Below the pieces are notes generated by a model. The model did no database searches. It was not told where the DNA came from and saw only the letters and a list, made by a program, of their open reading frames with translations. A program made the translations under genes and the position numbers. A stretch of DNA of 7,627 bases from JANRLJ01 sp034437895 (GTDB lineage: Bacteria > Chloroflexota > Anaerolineae > Aggregatilineales > Phototrophicaceae), in contig DAOTTO010000263.1 in assembly GCA_034437895.1 (NCBI GenBank), positions 1 through 7,627 of the forward strand, in the 5' to 3' direction. Shown here piece after piece: positions 1 through 6,625 of the stretch (position 1 is the first letter of the stretch; the number at the start of each line of letters is the position of its first letter).

Positions 1-96
1 ACCCCCCGGCCCCCTCTCCAATACTTGGAGAGGGGGAGAAAAACGCATCTTGAAGTCCCCTCTCCATGCAATGGGGAGGGGATTTAGGGGTGGGGT
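1..96. repeat. Palindromic GC-rich dispersed repeat (MITE/REP-like) with two tandem hairpins
   Basis: Two hairpins lie in tandem. The first (10-36) is a perfect 12-bp stem, CCCCCTCTCCAA with its complement around a TAC loop. The second (56-82) is a 12-bp stem with one T-G wobble around a GCA loop. Both share the core CCCCTCTCCA. The outer ends are also inverted: ACCCC at 1-5 and GGGGT at 92-96, so the block reads as one element with terminal inverted repeats. C-rich/G-rich repeats of this kind are scattered in many Chloroflexota genomes (general knowledge, not checked here). It lies just past the stop of the leftward propeller gene and could act as its 3' stem-loop, although no good T-tract follows. 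The left edge may be cut by the window. Confidence 0.65.
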
Positions 97-115
97 AAAT
101 GCGTGAGCGAAAGTT

Positions 116-1351
116 CTAAAACTGTCTAGCATCTAAACTTGGACAAGCATAATTCGGAATACTATAGGCCAAAGTCGAGCCATCCGGCGACCAATGGAAA
201 TTGCACCCATCGGGAAGGCGAGTCGTTGCTGCAAGCGGGATGATACTTTGAGCATTTGCTTGAGTCTCATTGAGCGTGAAAATCATCACGCTGCTTGACG
301 AAATTATGCTGTCGCTTTGTATGTCCGGCGTTTGAGTAGGCACTTGATGTGCCGCTACCTGAGAGGTTAAGGGATTAAGTTCCCATTCATCAATTAAAGT
401 GTCATTTAACTGATTGAGAGATTCCGCAGAGGTAGAGTACATATAGGTGCCGAGATTATTGTTTTCACTGCCGATATTATAGAAAGTGGAAATTAGCAAT
501 TGGTTTTGGTCATACCAAGAAGTATAGTAATTACCTCGTGAAAAGCCGCTTCCACCTGTTTCAAAGGCAGAGGTCGTAAAATCAGTTGCCTGTATAAGCT
601 GATTTTGCTCCACATCCCAAACAATAATTTCTCGCGCAATTTGTACCGCGAGGGTCTCAGGACAACCCACCATAAAGCTAATATACCGTCTATCAGGAGA
701 CCAGCCCAAATCACAACTTACACCACTTATCGGCCCAAGAGTGAGATTAAATTCTGTGAGATTGGGTGAATTTTGGCGTTCCCCTGTTGTGACATCAAAT
801 ACAGAAAGTACATCACTAGAAATGGCGGCAATTTTCTGAGAATCCTGCGACCAGATCATATCGAACCAGAATTCTCCTGAATTTATTAACCTAAAGCCGG
901 TGCTTTCCTCAACTGAATATACAAAAAGATTGGGTACATTTTGTTGAATTTGATTTATTGCAAGGTAGCGACTATCTGGTGACCAAACGAATTCGTTCAC
1001 AGCTCCTTCACTGAAACTGAGAATTTCGCCTGAAGCTAAATTTAGTAGCCTGATAAATCGTGGAACCTCGCCTGTTTCATTATCGAGTGCCGAAGCAAAA
1101 GCCAACCATTCCCCATTTGGGCTGAGCCTCATTAAACTCGGATATGCCCATGCTTCCTCAACCGGAATTTCAAGATATTCAATAGACGTATTAAGATTCG
1201 ATGGATCAACGATAGCGATGAGTCCGCCGGAATTATAATCTGAAACAACCTGAACCATGAATCGGTAAGGAGTTTGTTCTTGCGCGTGACTCGTTAAATG
1301 GATACTGAGTAGGATCATGACACAGACTGATAAGCGTAGTTTTGTTTTCAT
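116..1351 (-). CDS. Secreted TolB/PD40-type beta-propeller protein
   Basis: The N-terminus is a Sec signal peptide: basic residues, a hydrophobic core at about 9-22, and a probable cleavage after Ser-His-Ala (residue 25 counted from the upstream ATG at 1357). The mature part carries repeated propeller strands of the WSPDG type: LSPNGEWLAFAS (about 78-89), VWSPDSRYLAI (124-134), IWSQDSQKIAAI (168-179), GWSPDRRYISF (218-228) and HWSPDGSTLAYS (388-399). This predicts an extracytoplasmic 6-8 blade propeller, probably for binding; no catalytic motif is visible. Four cysteines (215, 232, 385, 405) bracket two of these strands and may form disulfides. The protein stops 14 residues after the last WSPDG strand, so the final blade may be truncated or closed by N-terminal sequence. 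Start: the ATG at 1357 touches the AAGG, whereas the ATG at 1351 has AAGGA five bases upstream and is preferred (411 aa; 413 from the other). The specific function is unknown. Confidence 0.85.
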   Translation of the reverse strand: MKTKLRLSVCVMILLSIHLTSHAQEQTPYRFMVQVVSDYNSGGLIAIVDPSNLNTSIEYLEIPVEEAWAYPSLMRLSPNGEWLAFASALDNETGEVPRFIRLLNLASGEILSFSEGAVNEFVWSPDSRYLAINQIQQNVPNLFVYSVEESTGFRLINSGEFWFDMIWSQDSQKIAAISSDVLSVFDVTTGERQNSPNLTEFNLTLGPISGVSCDLGWSPDRRYISFMVGCPETLAVQIAREIIVWDVEQNQLIQATDFTTSAFETGGSGFSRGNYYTSWYDQNQLLISTFYNIGSENNNLGTYMYSTSAESLNQLNDTLIDEWELNPLTSQVAAHQVPTQTPDIQSDSIISSSSVMIFTLNETQANAQSIIPLAATTRLPDGCNFHWSPDGSTLAYSIPNYACPSLDARQF

Positions 1352-1466
1352 CTTCATCCTTTTTATTTACCGCGCCACCCACCCCAACGGATCAATTCTT
1401 ATTTAGGTGACATGAGCATCTTTCCGTATGCAAATCTAACTCGGACAGACAAAACCCGACTGCCTC

Positions 1467-1496
1467 TTGCCCCATTACACTATATCGTATTATAAT
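1467..1496 (+). promoter_or_regulatory. Candidate sigma70-type promoter for the leader ORF and leuS
   Basis: TTGCCC (1467-1472), an 18-bp spacer and TATAAT (1491-1496) form a plausible housekeeping promoter. Transcription would begin near 1503, just before the Shine-Dalgarno of the 22-codon ORF, leaving a leuS 5' leader of about 290 nt. The -10 lies in the self-complementary ATTATAAT, so a leftward -10 (complement of 1489-1494) also exists for the propeller gene, but no matching -35 was found for it. Confidence 0.45.
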
Positions 1497-1528
1497 TTTT
1501 TCTATCGTACACACGGAGGATGTTTTTC

Positions 1529-1597
1529 ATGTCCTACAAGCACGTTGCCAACATGGGTATAGAGGTTGCCCGCTCTTCTCTTATGCAGCGGTCATAA
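1529..1597 (+). CDS. Possible 22-aa leader peptide upstream of leuS
   Basis: A short ORF runs from ATG at 1529 to TAA at 1597, preceded by a strong Shine-Dalgarno GGAGGA (1515-1520) eight bases before the start and by a promoter-like sequence about 30 bp further up. The peptide begins MSYKHVANMG and ends SSLMQRS. It contains one Leu codon, so it is not a classic leucine-attenuation peptide. Its ribosome site is better than that of leuS itself, which is the main reason to take it seriously. Its GGAGGA is exactly complementary to TCCTCC at 1625-1630, downstream of its stop. No homologue is recognised. It could be a chance ORF, a small protein, or a regulatory upstream ORF. Confidence 0.35.
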   Translation: MSYKHVANMGIEVARSSLMQRS

Positions 1598-1600
1598 GCC

Positions 1601-1632
1601 GCGCCCCTCCCCCCTTTTCTCGTTTCCTCCAT
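1601..1632 (+). promoter_or_regulatory. Pyrimidine-rich tract in the leuS leader, potential anti-Shine-Dalgarno
   Basis: A C/T-dominated stretch contains TCCTCC (1625-1630), the exact complement of the leader-ORF ribosome site GGAGGA (1515-1520), and TTTCCTC (1623-1629), the exact complement of GAGGAAA (1786-1792) at the leuS ribosome site. The two pairings overlap and are therefore mutually exclusive. This is the geometry expected of a translational switch, but pyrimidine tracts match purine-rich ribosome sites easily by chance. No T-box antiterminator consensus, terminator hairpin with T-run, or known riboswitch was recognised between 1500 and 1793. Confidence 0.25.
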
Positions 1633-1793
1633 TTTGAACTTCATAACCGCAATGACCACACCGAAATTCTTTACTGGGTTGATTCTTCGCGTCTGTGTAT
1701 CGCTTGCGCTACACTGCTTCTTTGCGTCGGCTCATTGCTCTTTCGTTAAATAACAAACAACCTAATCGCTAAAAGCTAAACCCTAGAGGAAAA

Positions 1794-4583
1794 ATGTCTG
1801 AAAAATACACGCCCAAAGCCATTGAAACCAAATGGCAGGACAGATGGCAAAACGATGGCCTGTACCGTTCCGAAGTCGATTGGACGCGCCCTAAACATTA
1901 CGCCGTCACAATGCTGCCGTATCCCAGCGGCGACCTGCACATCGGGCATTGGTTCGCCATGACCCCTTCGGATGCCCGCGCCCGTTATAAGCGCATGAAA
2001 GGCTTTAATGTGCTATTCCCGATGGGCTTTGATGCCTTCGGTCTGCCTGCGGAAAATGCCGCCGTCCAGCGCAACATCCACCCGGCGAAATGGACGTATC
2101 CCAACATTGACCGGATGCGGAAGCAGATGCAGAGCATGGGTAATATGTTCGATTGGCGGCGCGAGGCCATAAGCTGCGAACCGCGCTACTACAAATGGAC
2201 ACAGTGGTTCTTTAAGAAGTTCTACGACAACGGCCTAGCCTATCGCAGCGAGGCGCTGGTGAATTGGTCACCGACGCTGCAAACGGTGTTGGCAAATGAG
2301 CAGGTCATCGACGGCAAAGACGAGCGCACCGGGCAGCCCGTCATCCAGAAAATGATGACGCAGTGGTTCTTCCGTTATACGCGCTACGCCGATGAAATGC
2401 TGGATTTTAGCACGGTTGATTGGCCTGAACCGATCAAGATCATGCAGACCAACTGGATTGGGCGCAGCGAAGGGGCGCGGGTCGTCTTCCAGACAGAAAG
2501 CGCAGACCCAATTGAAATTTATACCACGCGCCCGGATACACTGTGGGGGGCGACGTTTATGGTGCTGTCGCCGGAGCATTCACTGGTCAAGACCCTCACG
2601 ACTGATGCCCAACGTGAGGCCATCGAAGCCTATATCGCGCAGGCCGCCCGCGCCACCGAGATCGAGCGCACCAGCGAAGACCGCGAAAAAACGGGTGTAT
2701 TTACAGGCGCGTATGCCATCAATCCTGTGAATGACCAGCGCATCCCGATCTGGATTGCCGATTACGTCATGAGTACTTACGGCACGGGCGCGATTATGGC
2801 AGTGCCTTATGGCGATCAGCGCGACTTTGACTTTGCACGGAAATATGATCTGCCGATTGTGGCGGTTGTGCAGCCGGAAGGCGCAGATTTGATCCCCGAT
2901 CCAGCGACGATGACCGAAGCCTATGCCGGTGCAGGCATGATGGTCAACAGCGGTGCGCTGGACGGAAAATTCCATAACGGCGAAAAAGGCCGTAAAAGCG
3001 AGGCCGTCTCCGCCGCGATTGATTGGCTGGTCGAACACGGGCGAGGCCGCGAATCGGTCAATTATCGCCTGCGCGATTGGCTGATCTCCCGCCAGCGTTA
3101 TTGGGGCTGCCCCATCCCGATGGTCTTCAAGGCCGACGGCACGATTGAAGCTGTCGCGGAAGAGAATCTACCCGTTGTACTGCCGGAAGATGTGGATTTT
3201 AAACCCACCGGACAAAGCCCGCTGACGTATTACGAGAGCTATTATAAAACGGTTGATTCGGAGGGCAATCCGGCGCGGCGCGAAACGGATACGATGGATA
3301 CGTTCATGTGTTCGTCATGGTATCAATACCGCTATCTGAGTCCCGATTATGATCGCGGGCCATTTGACCCGGAAGAAGCCGCGTATTGGCTGCCTGTGGA
3401 TACCTATACGGGCGGCGCGGAACATGCCACGATGCACCTGCTGTATACGCGCTGGTTTGCCAAAGCCATGCGCGATCTGGGCGTATTTGACGAGACGATG
3501 GAAGTCATGCGCGATAACGGGCGCGACCCCGAAGCCTTGTTCAATGAGCCGATGATTCTGCTGCGGAATCAAGGCCAAGTCTTGGGCGGAGAGCGCCCCG
3601 GCGATATGATTCTGGCGACAGGCCGCTATCAAGGCGATAAATTATTCGCCGATCATGTCAAGGTCGTCAACAGCCTAGCCGATGTCCCGGCGGGATTCCC
3701 CGGTGTGTTCGGCGAGATCATGAAGCGCACCGAAAATTTGCTGACGGTGGATATGGCAGGCGTGAATCGAACAGTAGAAGTGGTGGCAGGCGCGAAGGTC
3801 GAAATCCCTAATATTCAGGGCGATAACGATGTGAATCAGTTGAAGCATCATCTGGAAATCCAGCGCATGTCCAAGAGTAAAGGCAACGTCGTCAATCCTG
3901 ATGAACTGGTGGCGCAGTACGGCGCGGATGTCGTCCGGGCGCATTTGATGTTCGGCTTCGATTGGCAGAAGGGCGGCCCTTGGGATCCGTCGCAGGTCAG
4001 CGGGAGTGCGCGTTGGGTGAGCGAAGTCTGGGATATGGTACTGGCGGGTGCGCCCAGCATCGGCAAGGGCGATCCTACCGCCGAGCGCAATCTGGAACGC
4101 AAAGTCCATCAGACGATTGATCGCGTCAGCAACAGCCTGGAAAAATTCAGCTTCAATACGGCGATTTCGGCTTTGATGGAACTGCGGAACGCGCTGCGGG
4201 CAGCGATCAAAGAGGGCAGCATCGGTGCGGATGCGTGGCGCGAGGCCATCAAGACCAAGCTGCTGTTGATGGCTCCCATCACGCCCCATGTGACGGAAGA
4301 ACTGTGGGCGCAGTTGGGGCATCCCTACAGCGTCCATCAACAATCATGGCCTGTTTACGACGCAGCCAAAGCCGCCGAGGAAATGGTCACGCTGGTCGTG
4401 ATGGTCAATGGCAAGCCGCGTGATAAGGTGGAAGTCGCGGCGGACATCAGCGAGGACGAGGCCAAAAAGCTGGCGCTGGCAACCGAAGCAATCCAGCGGG
4501 CGGTGAACGGCAGCTCGATCAAAAATGTGATCTTCATCGCCAGACGCAAGGGTCAAGAGCCGAAGGTCAATATCGTCATTTAG
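1794..4583 (+). CDS. leuS: Leucyl-tRNA synthetase (class Ia, editing-competent type)
   Basis: Cytoplasmic enzyme that charges tRNA-Leu with leucine using ATP. The class I signature is complete: HIGH at 49-52 within LPYPSGDLHIGHW, and RMSKS at 691-695 followed by KGNVVNPDE. The CP1 editing domain spans roughly 225-420, with TTRPDT at 244-249 and GTGAIMAVP at 330-338 followed by DQRD at 341-344, whose last Asp corresponds to the conserved amino-group-binding Asp. The zinc-type insert near 156-190 has lost the usual cysteines. Catalytic-domain motifs (RDWLISRQRYWG at 427-438; MDTFMCSSWY at 501-510) are intact. An anticodon-binding helical domain follows to about 860, then a C-terminal domain ending at 929. 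At 929 aa it exceeds the usual 800-880, mainly because the stretch between GQVL (597) and RMSKS is about 93 residues. Start: ATG at 1794 with AGAGGA at 1785-1790, three bases away. A hicB-like gene follows 59 bp downstream on the same strand. Confidence 0.98.
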   Translation: MSEKYTPKAIETKWQDRWQNDGLYRSEVDWTRPKHYAVTMLPYPSGDLHIGHWFAMTPSDARARYKRMKGFNVLFPMGFDAFGLPAENAAVQRNIHPAKWTYPNIDRMRKQMQSMGNMFDWRREAISCEPRYYKWTQWFFKKFYDNGLAYRSEALVNWSPTLQTVLANEQVIDGKDERTGQPVIQKMMTQWFFRYTRYADEMLDFSTVDWPEPIKIMQTNWIGRSEGARVVFQTESADPIEIYTTRPDTLWGATFMVLSPEHSLVKTLTTDAQREAIEAYIAQAARATEIERTSEDREKTGVFTGAYAINPVNDQRIPIWIADYVMSTYGTGAIMAVPYGDQRDFDFARKYDLPIVAVVQPEGADLIPDPATMTEAYAGAGMMVNSGALDGKFHNGEKGRKSEAVSAAIDWLVEHGRGRESVNYRLRDWLISRQRYWGCPIPMVFKADGTIEAVAEENLPVVLPEDVDFKPTGQSPLTYYESYYKTVDSEGNPARRETDTMDTFMCSSWYQYRYLSPDYDRGPFDPEEAAYWLPVDTYTGGAEHATMHLLYTRWFAKAMRDLGVFDETMEVMRDNGRDPEALFNEPMILLRNQGQVLGGERPGDMILATGRYQGDKLFADHVKVVNSLADVPAGFPGVFGEIMKRTENLLTVDMAGVNRTVEVVAGAKVEIPNIQGDNDVNQLKHHLEIQRMSKSKGNVVNPDELVAQYGADVVRAHLMFGFDWQKGGPWDPSQVSGSARWVSEVWDMVLAGAPSIGKGDPTAERNLERKVHQTIDRVSNSLEKFSFNTAISALMELRNALRAAIKEGSIGADAWREAIKTKLLLMAPITPHVTEELWAQLGHPYSVHQQSWPVYDAAKAAEEMVTLVVMVNGKPRDKVEVAADISEDEAKKLALATEAIQRAVNGSSIKNVIFIARRKGQEPKVNIVI

Positions 4584-4606
4584 AATTTAACCGCCAAGAC
4601 CCTAAG

Positions 4607-4632
4607 TAGGGGCGATGCGATGCGTCGCCCTA
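4607..4632 (+). repeat. Hairpin repeat between leuS and the HicB-like gene
   Basis: The arms 4607-4618 and 4622-4632 pair over 11 bp (one T-G wobble, one bulged G at 4612) around a GAT loop; the ends read TAGGGGCGATGC and GCGTCGCCCTA. It lies 23 bases after the leuS stop and 10 bases before the next ATG. No T-run follows, so it is not a canonical intrinsic terminator. GTAGGGGCGA-type hairpins occur as dispersed repeats in several bacterial phyla (general knowledge), and that is the favoured reading; a partial terminator or mRNA-stabilising role is possible. Confidence 0.5.
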
Positions 4633-4642
4633 ATAAAACAAC

Positions 4643-4861
4643 ATGAAAACACTCGCCTATTATCTCTCTTTGCCCTACACAATCGAACTCACACCTGGTG
4701 AGGACGGCTATTGGTTCGCCAAAATTCCGCTGCTTAAAGGCTGCATAACCAATGGCGACAGCCGCGAGGACGCGCTGGAAATGATCGATGATGCCAAACG
4801 GCTGTGGCTGGAAACCGCGCTGGAATTAGGTGTTCCCATTCCCGAACCAGAGCCGCAATAG
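4643..4861 (+). CDS. HicB-like antitoxin-family protein (orphan, 72 aa)
   Basis: The whole protein is a HicB-type partial-RNase-H-like fold: YTIELTPGEDGYWFAKIPLLKGC (residues 12-34) is the family pattern of an acidic turn, GYW, P-x-L-x-G-C, followed by GDSREDALEMIDDAKRLWLE (38-57) as the helix and the typical C-terminal PIPEPEP. HicB normally neutralises the small mRNA interferase HicA. No HicA gene (about 60-80 aa, double-stranded-RNA-binding-like fold) is present on either side, since leuS lies upstream and a convergent TPR gene starts 21 bp downstream. It lacks a C-terminal DNA-binding extension, so autoregulation is not evident. No Shine-Dalgarno precedes ATG 4643 (ACAAC-ATG); it may be read on the leuS transcript. 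Family assignment is firm; an antitoxin role is uncertain because there is no partner. Confidence 0.85.
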   Translation: MKTLAYYLSLPYTIELTPGEDGYWFAKIPLLKGCITNGDSREDALEMIDDAKRLWLETALELGVPIPEPEPQ

Positions 4862-4882
4862 GTAATTTCTATAATCCCAATA

Positions 4883-6265
4883 CTATTGATTTGCCAGTTT
4901 TTCTATCAGTTCTTGCACACGTTTTTCTGCTTCAATACGCTTGTCATCGGAAAATGTGAGTGGAAGACTTAAACACATCTGATAATTATCCAGTGCATCG
5001 TGCCATTTTCCCCATTCATAATAAACATCACCAAGCCCTCGATAGGGATTGGCAAGTTTTGGATTTAGCCGAATTGATTCGTTGAAATCTGCGAATGCAC
5101 TTTCCAAGTCTCCTTTATCTTTACGCGCATTTCCCCGATTGTTATAGGCTGGAGCGTAGTTCGGATTGATTTGTAATGCTGTTTCATAATCCGCAATTGC
5201 GCCGTCAATATCACCCAGATCTGCACGTATAATCCCTCGATTGCTATAGAATTTGGCATTATTTGGGTCAAGTTCCAACGCTCGGTTAAGATCAACTAAT
5301 CCTCTGTCTCTTTCGCCCATTTCATTTAGGGTAAGTCCTCGATTGCTGTAAGTAACAGCAAGGTGTGGATTCAAATGCAACGCAGTTGTGTAATCAGCCA
5401 ATGCACTTTCCAAGTCACCTTTCTGCTTATAGGCAATACCTCTATTATTAAAAGCCATAAAGTCTTCACTAGAAATACGAATTGCAGTTGTATAATCAGC
5501 AATAGCATTATCTAGGTCGCCTTTTTGTTTATAGGCATCACCCCGGTTCGCATAAGCCTCAGCGGATGATTGGGGCAAAATGCGTGCAGCATGAGTATAA
5601 TCAGCGATTGCACTGTCGAAATCGCCTTTTTCTAAATAGGCATTACCCCGGTTTTGATAGGCAAGTGCTTCATTAGCAGTCGATTTAAAACGAATGGATT
5701 TTGTATAATCGGCAATGGCAGCATCATAATCTCCATTTTCAGAATGAATAGCACCTCGGTTATGATATGCCGGTGTATATTTTGGGTTAAGTTGAATTGC
5801 TTGGGAATAGTCGTTGAGGGCGCTCAGCTTATCATTTCTTAAGTAGTGTGCAACACCTCGTCCGAAATATGCCTGAAAGGATTTCGGATTGCAGCGAATA
5901 GCCTCTGTATAATCCTCAATTGCTCCTGAATAGTCGTTAATGTCTCCTCTGATCCCTGCCCGATAGATGTAATTCGTATCATTACACGGCTCGATACGCA
6001 ATGCTTGTGTTAAATCAATTATTGCTTTTTCATAATCCCCAATGTGGGTGAACCACATTCCGCGGGTAGTATAGGCTTTTGCATAATGAGGATTAACATG
6101 CAATATCTTTGTTAAATTTTTGATTGCGACATCAGGAGCAAGTCTGTGTTTCAAGTTTTTTCTACGGAAATCTGCCACCAACTGCTGCCAAAGTGACACA
6201 CGCGGCGGTAGAGGACTTGCATTTACAACTTCAATAATGTTTTTGACTTTTTCGGCTGGAGTCAT
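4883..6265 (-). CDS. Tetratricopeptide-repeat protein (about 11 TPRs)
   Basis: After a non-repeat N-terminus of about 55 residues, 34-residue TPR units run almost without break from about 61 to 438, each with the pattern A-Y-x-N-R-G near the start, G-D-x-x-x-A-I-x-D-Y in the middle and A-I-x-x-N-P at the end. Units at about 201-233, 235-268 and 269-302 are especially alike (KGDxxSAIADYT / QKGDLDNAIADYT / QKGDLESALADYT), suggesting recent internal duplication. The C-terminus (440-460) is a charged helix. There is no signal peptide, membrane segment or enzymatic domain, so it is most likely a cytoplasmic protein-interaction scaffold with unknown partners. Start: ATG at 6265 with AAAAGG five bases upstream, and a promoter-like TTGACT/GATAAT about 75-100 bp upstream. 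It converges with the HicB-like gene, 21 bp apart, with no evident terminator between them. Confidence 0.92.
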   Translation of the reverse strand: MTPAEKVKNIIEVVNASPLPPRVSLWQQLVADFRRKNLKHRLAPDVAIKNLTKILHVNPHYAKAYTTRGMWFTHIGDYEKAIIDLTQALRIEPCNDTNYIYRAGIRGDINDYSGAIEDYTEAIRCNPKSFQAYFGRGVAHYLRNDKLSALNDYSQAIQLNPKYTPAYHNRGAIHSENGDYDAAIADYTKSIRFKSTANEALAYQNRGNAYLEKGDFDSAIADYTHAARILPQSSAEAYANRGDAYKQKGDLDNAIADYTTAIRISSEDFMAFNNRGIAYKQKGDLESALADYTTALHLNPHLAVTYSNRGLTLNEMGERDRGLVDLNRALELDPNNAKFYSNRGIIRADLGDIDGAIADYETALQINPNYAPAYNNRGNARKDKGDLESAFADFNESIRLNPKLANPYRGLGDVYYEWGKWHDALDNYQMCLSLPLTFSDDKRIEAEKRVQELIEKLANQ

Positions 6266-6328
6266 ATCAACCTTTTAGCGTATGTTGTGAAATATAAGCG
6301 TAGAAATGCTTAAAAACGTCATGTTGTG

Positions 6329-6366
6329 TTCTATGTATTATCGCGTGGTGAAGAATGGAGTCAATC
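6329..6366. repeat. Direct repeat copy A (duplicated promoter segment)
   Basis: Aligns with 6909-6947: 33 of 39 columns are identical, with five mismatches and one gap. Exact shared blocks include TGTATTATCG and ATGGAGTCAATC. It lies in the 116-bp gap between the TPR and DUF2283 genes. Just beyond it, AAAGGTGAAGC (6367-6377) also resembles AAAGGTGATGC (6980-6990) beyond copy B, implying that the duplication was originally longer and about 31 bp has since been lost here or gained there. Confidence 0.7.
6337..6364 (-). promoter_or_regulatory. Leftward promoter of the TPR gene
   Basis: Read leftward: TTGACT (complement of 6359-6364), a 16-bp spacer, GATAAT (complement of 6337-6342). Five of six bases match the -35 consensus and five of six the -10. 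The start point would be near 6330, giving a leader of about 65 nt before ATG 6265. It is contained in repeat copy A, and the same arrangement is found at 6917-6945. Confidence 0.6.
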
Positions 6367-6381
6367 AAAGGTGAAGCCTTA

Positions 6382-6600
6382 TTATGACGACACTTTTTTA
6401 GCCGCCTCAAATATCATGTAATGAATTTCGCCCGGCATGGCGACTAAATTTGATGCCGTGTGAATTTCGATATTCACGATGTTACCCTCCGCATCGAGAT
6501 CAAAATAGATGTGTGGACGATATTCGATAGTTTTGACAATCTCATTTTCGTTCAGTGTGATATTCATCGCATCAATGTCGGGGCTGTAAGTGATTTCCAT
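6382..6600 (-). CDS. DUF2283 protein, probable antitoxin-type partner
   Basis: A 72-aa protein beginning MEITYSPDIDAMNITLNENE with YFDLDAEGNIVNIEIHTAS in the second half. This is the DUF2283 pattern: an initial K/E-I-x-Y-x-x-x-x-D-A-x-x-I-x-L strand pair, then D-x-D-x-x-G-x-I-V-x-I-E-I-x-x-A-S. Start: an in-frame ATG exists at 6678, but it would add 26 unrelated residues overlapping the neighbour by 53 bp. The ATG at 6600 has GAGGTC six bases upstream and fits the family N-terminus. It lies 25 bp after the DUF4258 stop, so the two are probably one transcript. DUF2283 genes are frequently adjacent to DUF4258 genes and the pair is thought of as toxin-antitoxin-like; that role is inferred here, not shown. 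Confidence 0.85.
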   Translation of the reverse strand: MEITYSPDIDAMNITLNENEIVKTIEYRPHIYFDLDAEGNIVNIEIHTASNLVAMPGEIHYMIFEAAKKVSS

Positions 6601-6625
6601 ACTTTTGACCTCAAAGATGATCGGA

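Noticed and set aside
1652..1753. 33-codon ORF in the leuS leader with a hydrophobic stretch and four Leu codons
   Set aside because: It has no Shine-Dalgarno, its Leu codons are not clustered, and no terminator/antiterminator follows; chance is the simpler reading.
1500..1793. T-box or other known riboswitch upstream of leuS
   Set aside because: No AGGGTGG-type antiterminator block and no terminator hairpin with T-run were seen; the region was long enough to look carefully.
3675..4343. 222-codon open frame on the minus strand inside leuS
   Set aside because: The leuS frame covers it fully with conserved motifs; the antisense translation has no recognisable domain and is a by-product of GC-rich codon use.
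4862..4882. Bidirectional terminator between the convergent HicB-like and TPR genes
   Set aside because: The 21-bp gap holds no stem-loop.
6306..6374. 22-codon plus-strand ORF running through repeat copy A
   Set aside because: No ribosome site, and the frame is not preserved in repeat copy B.
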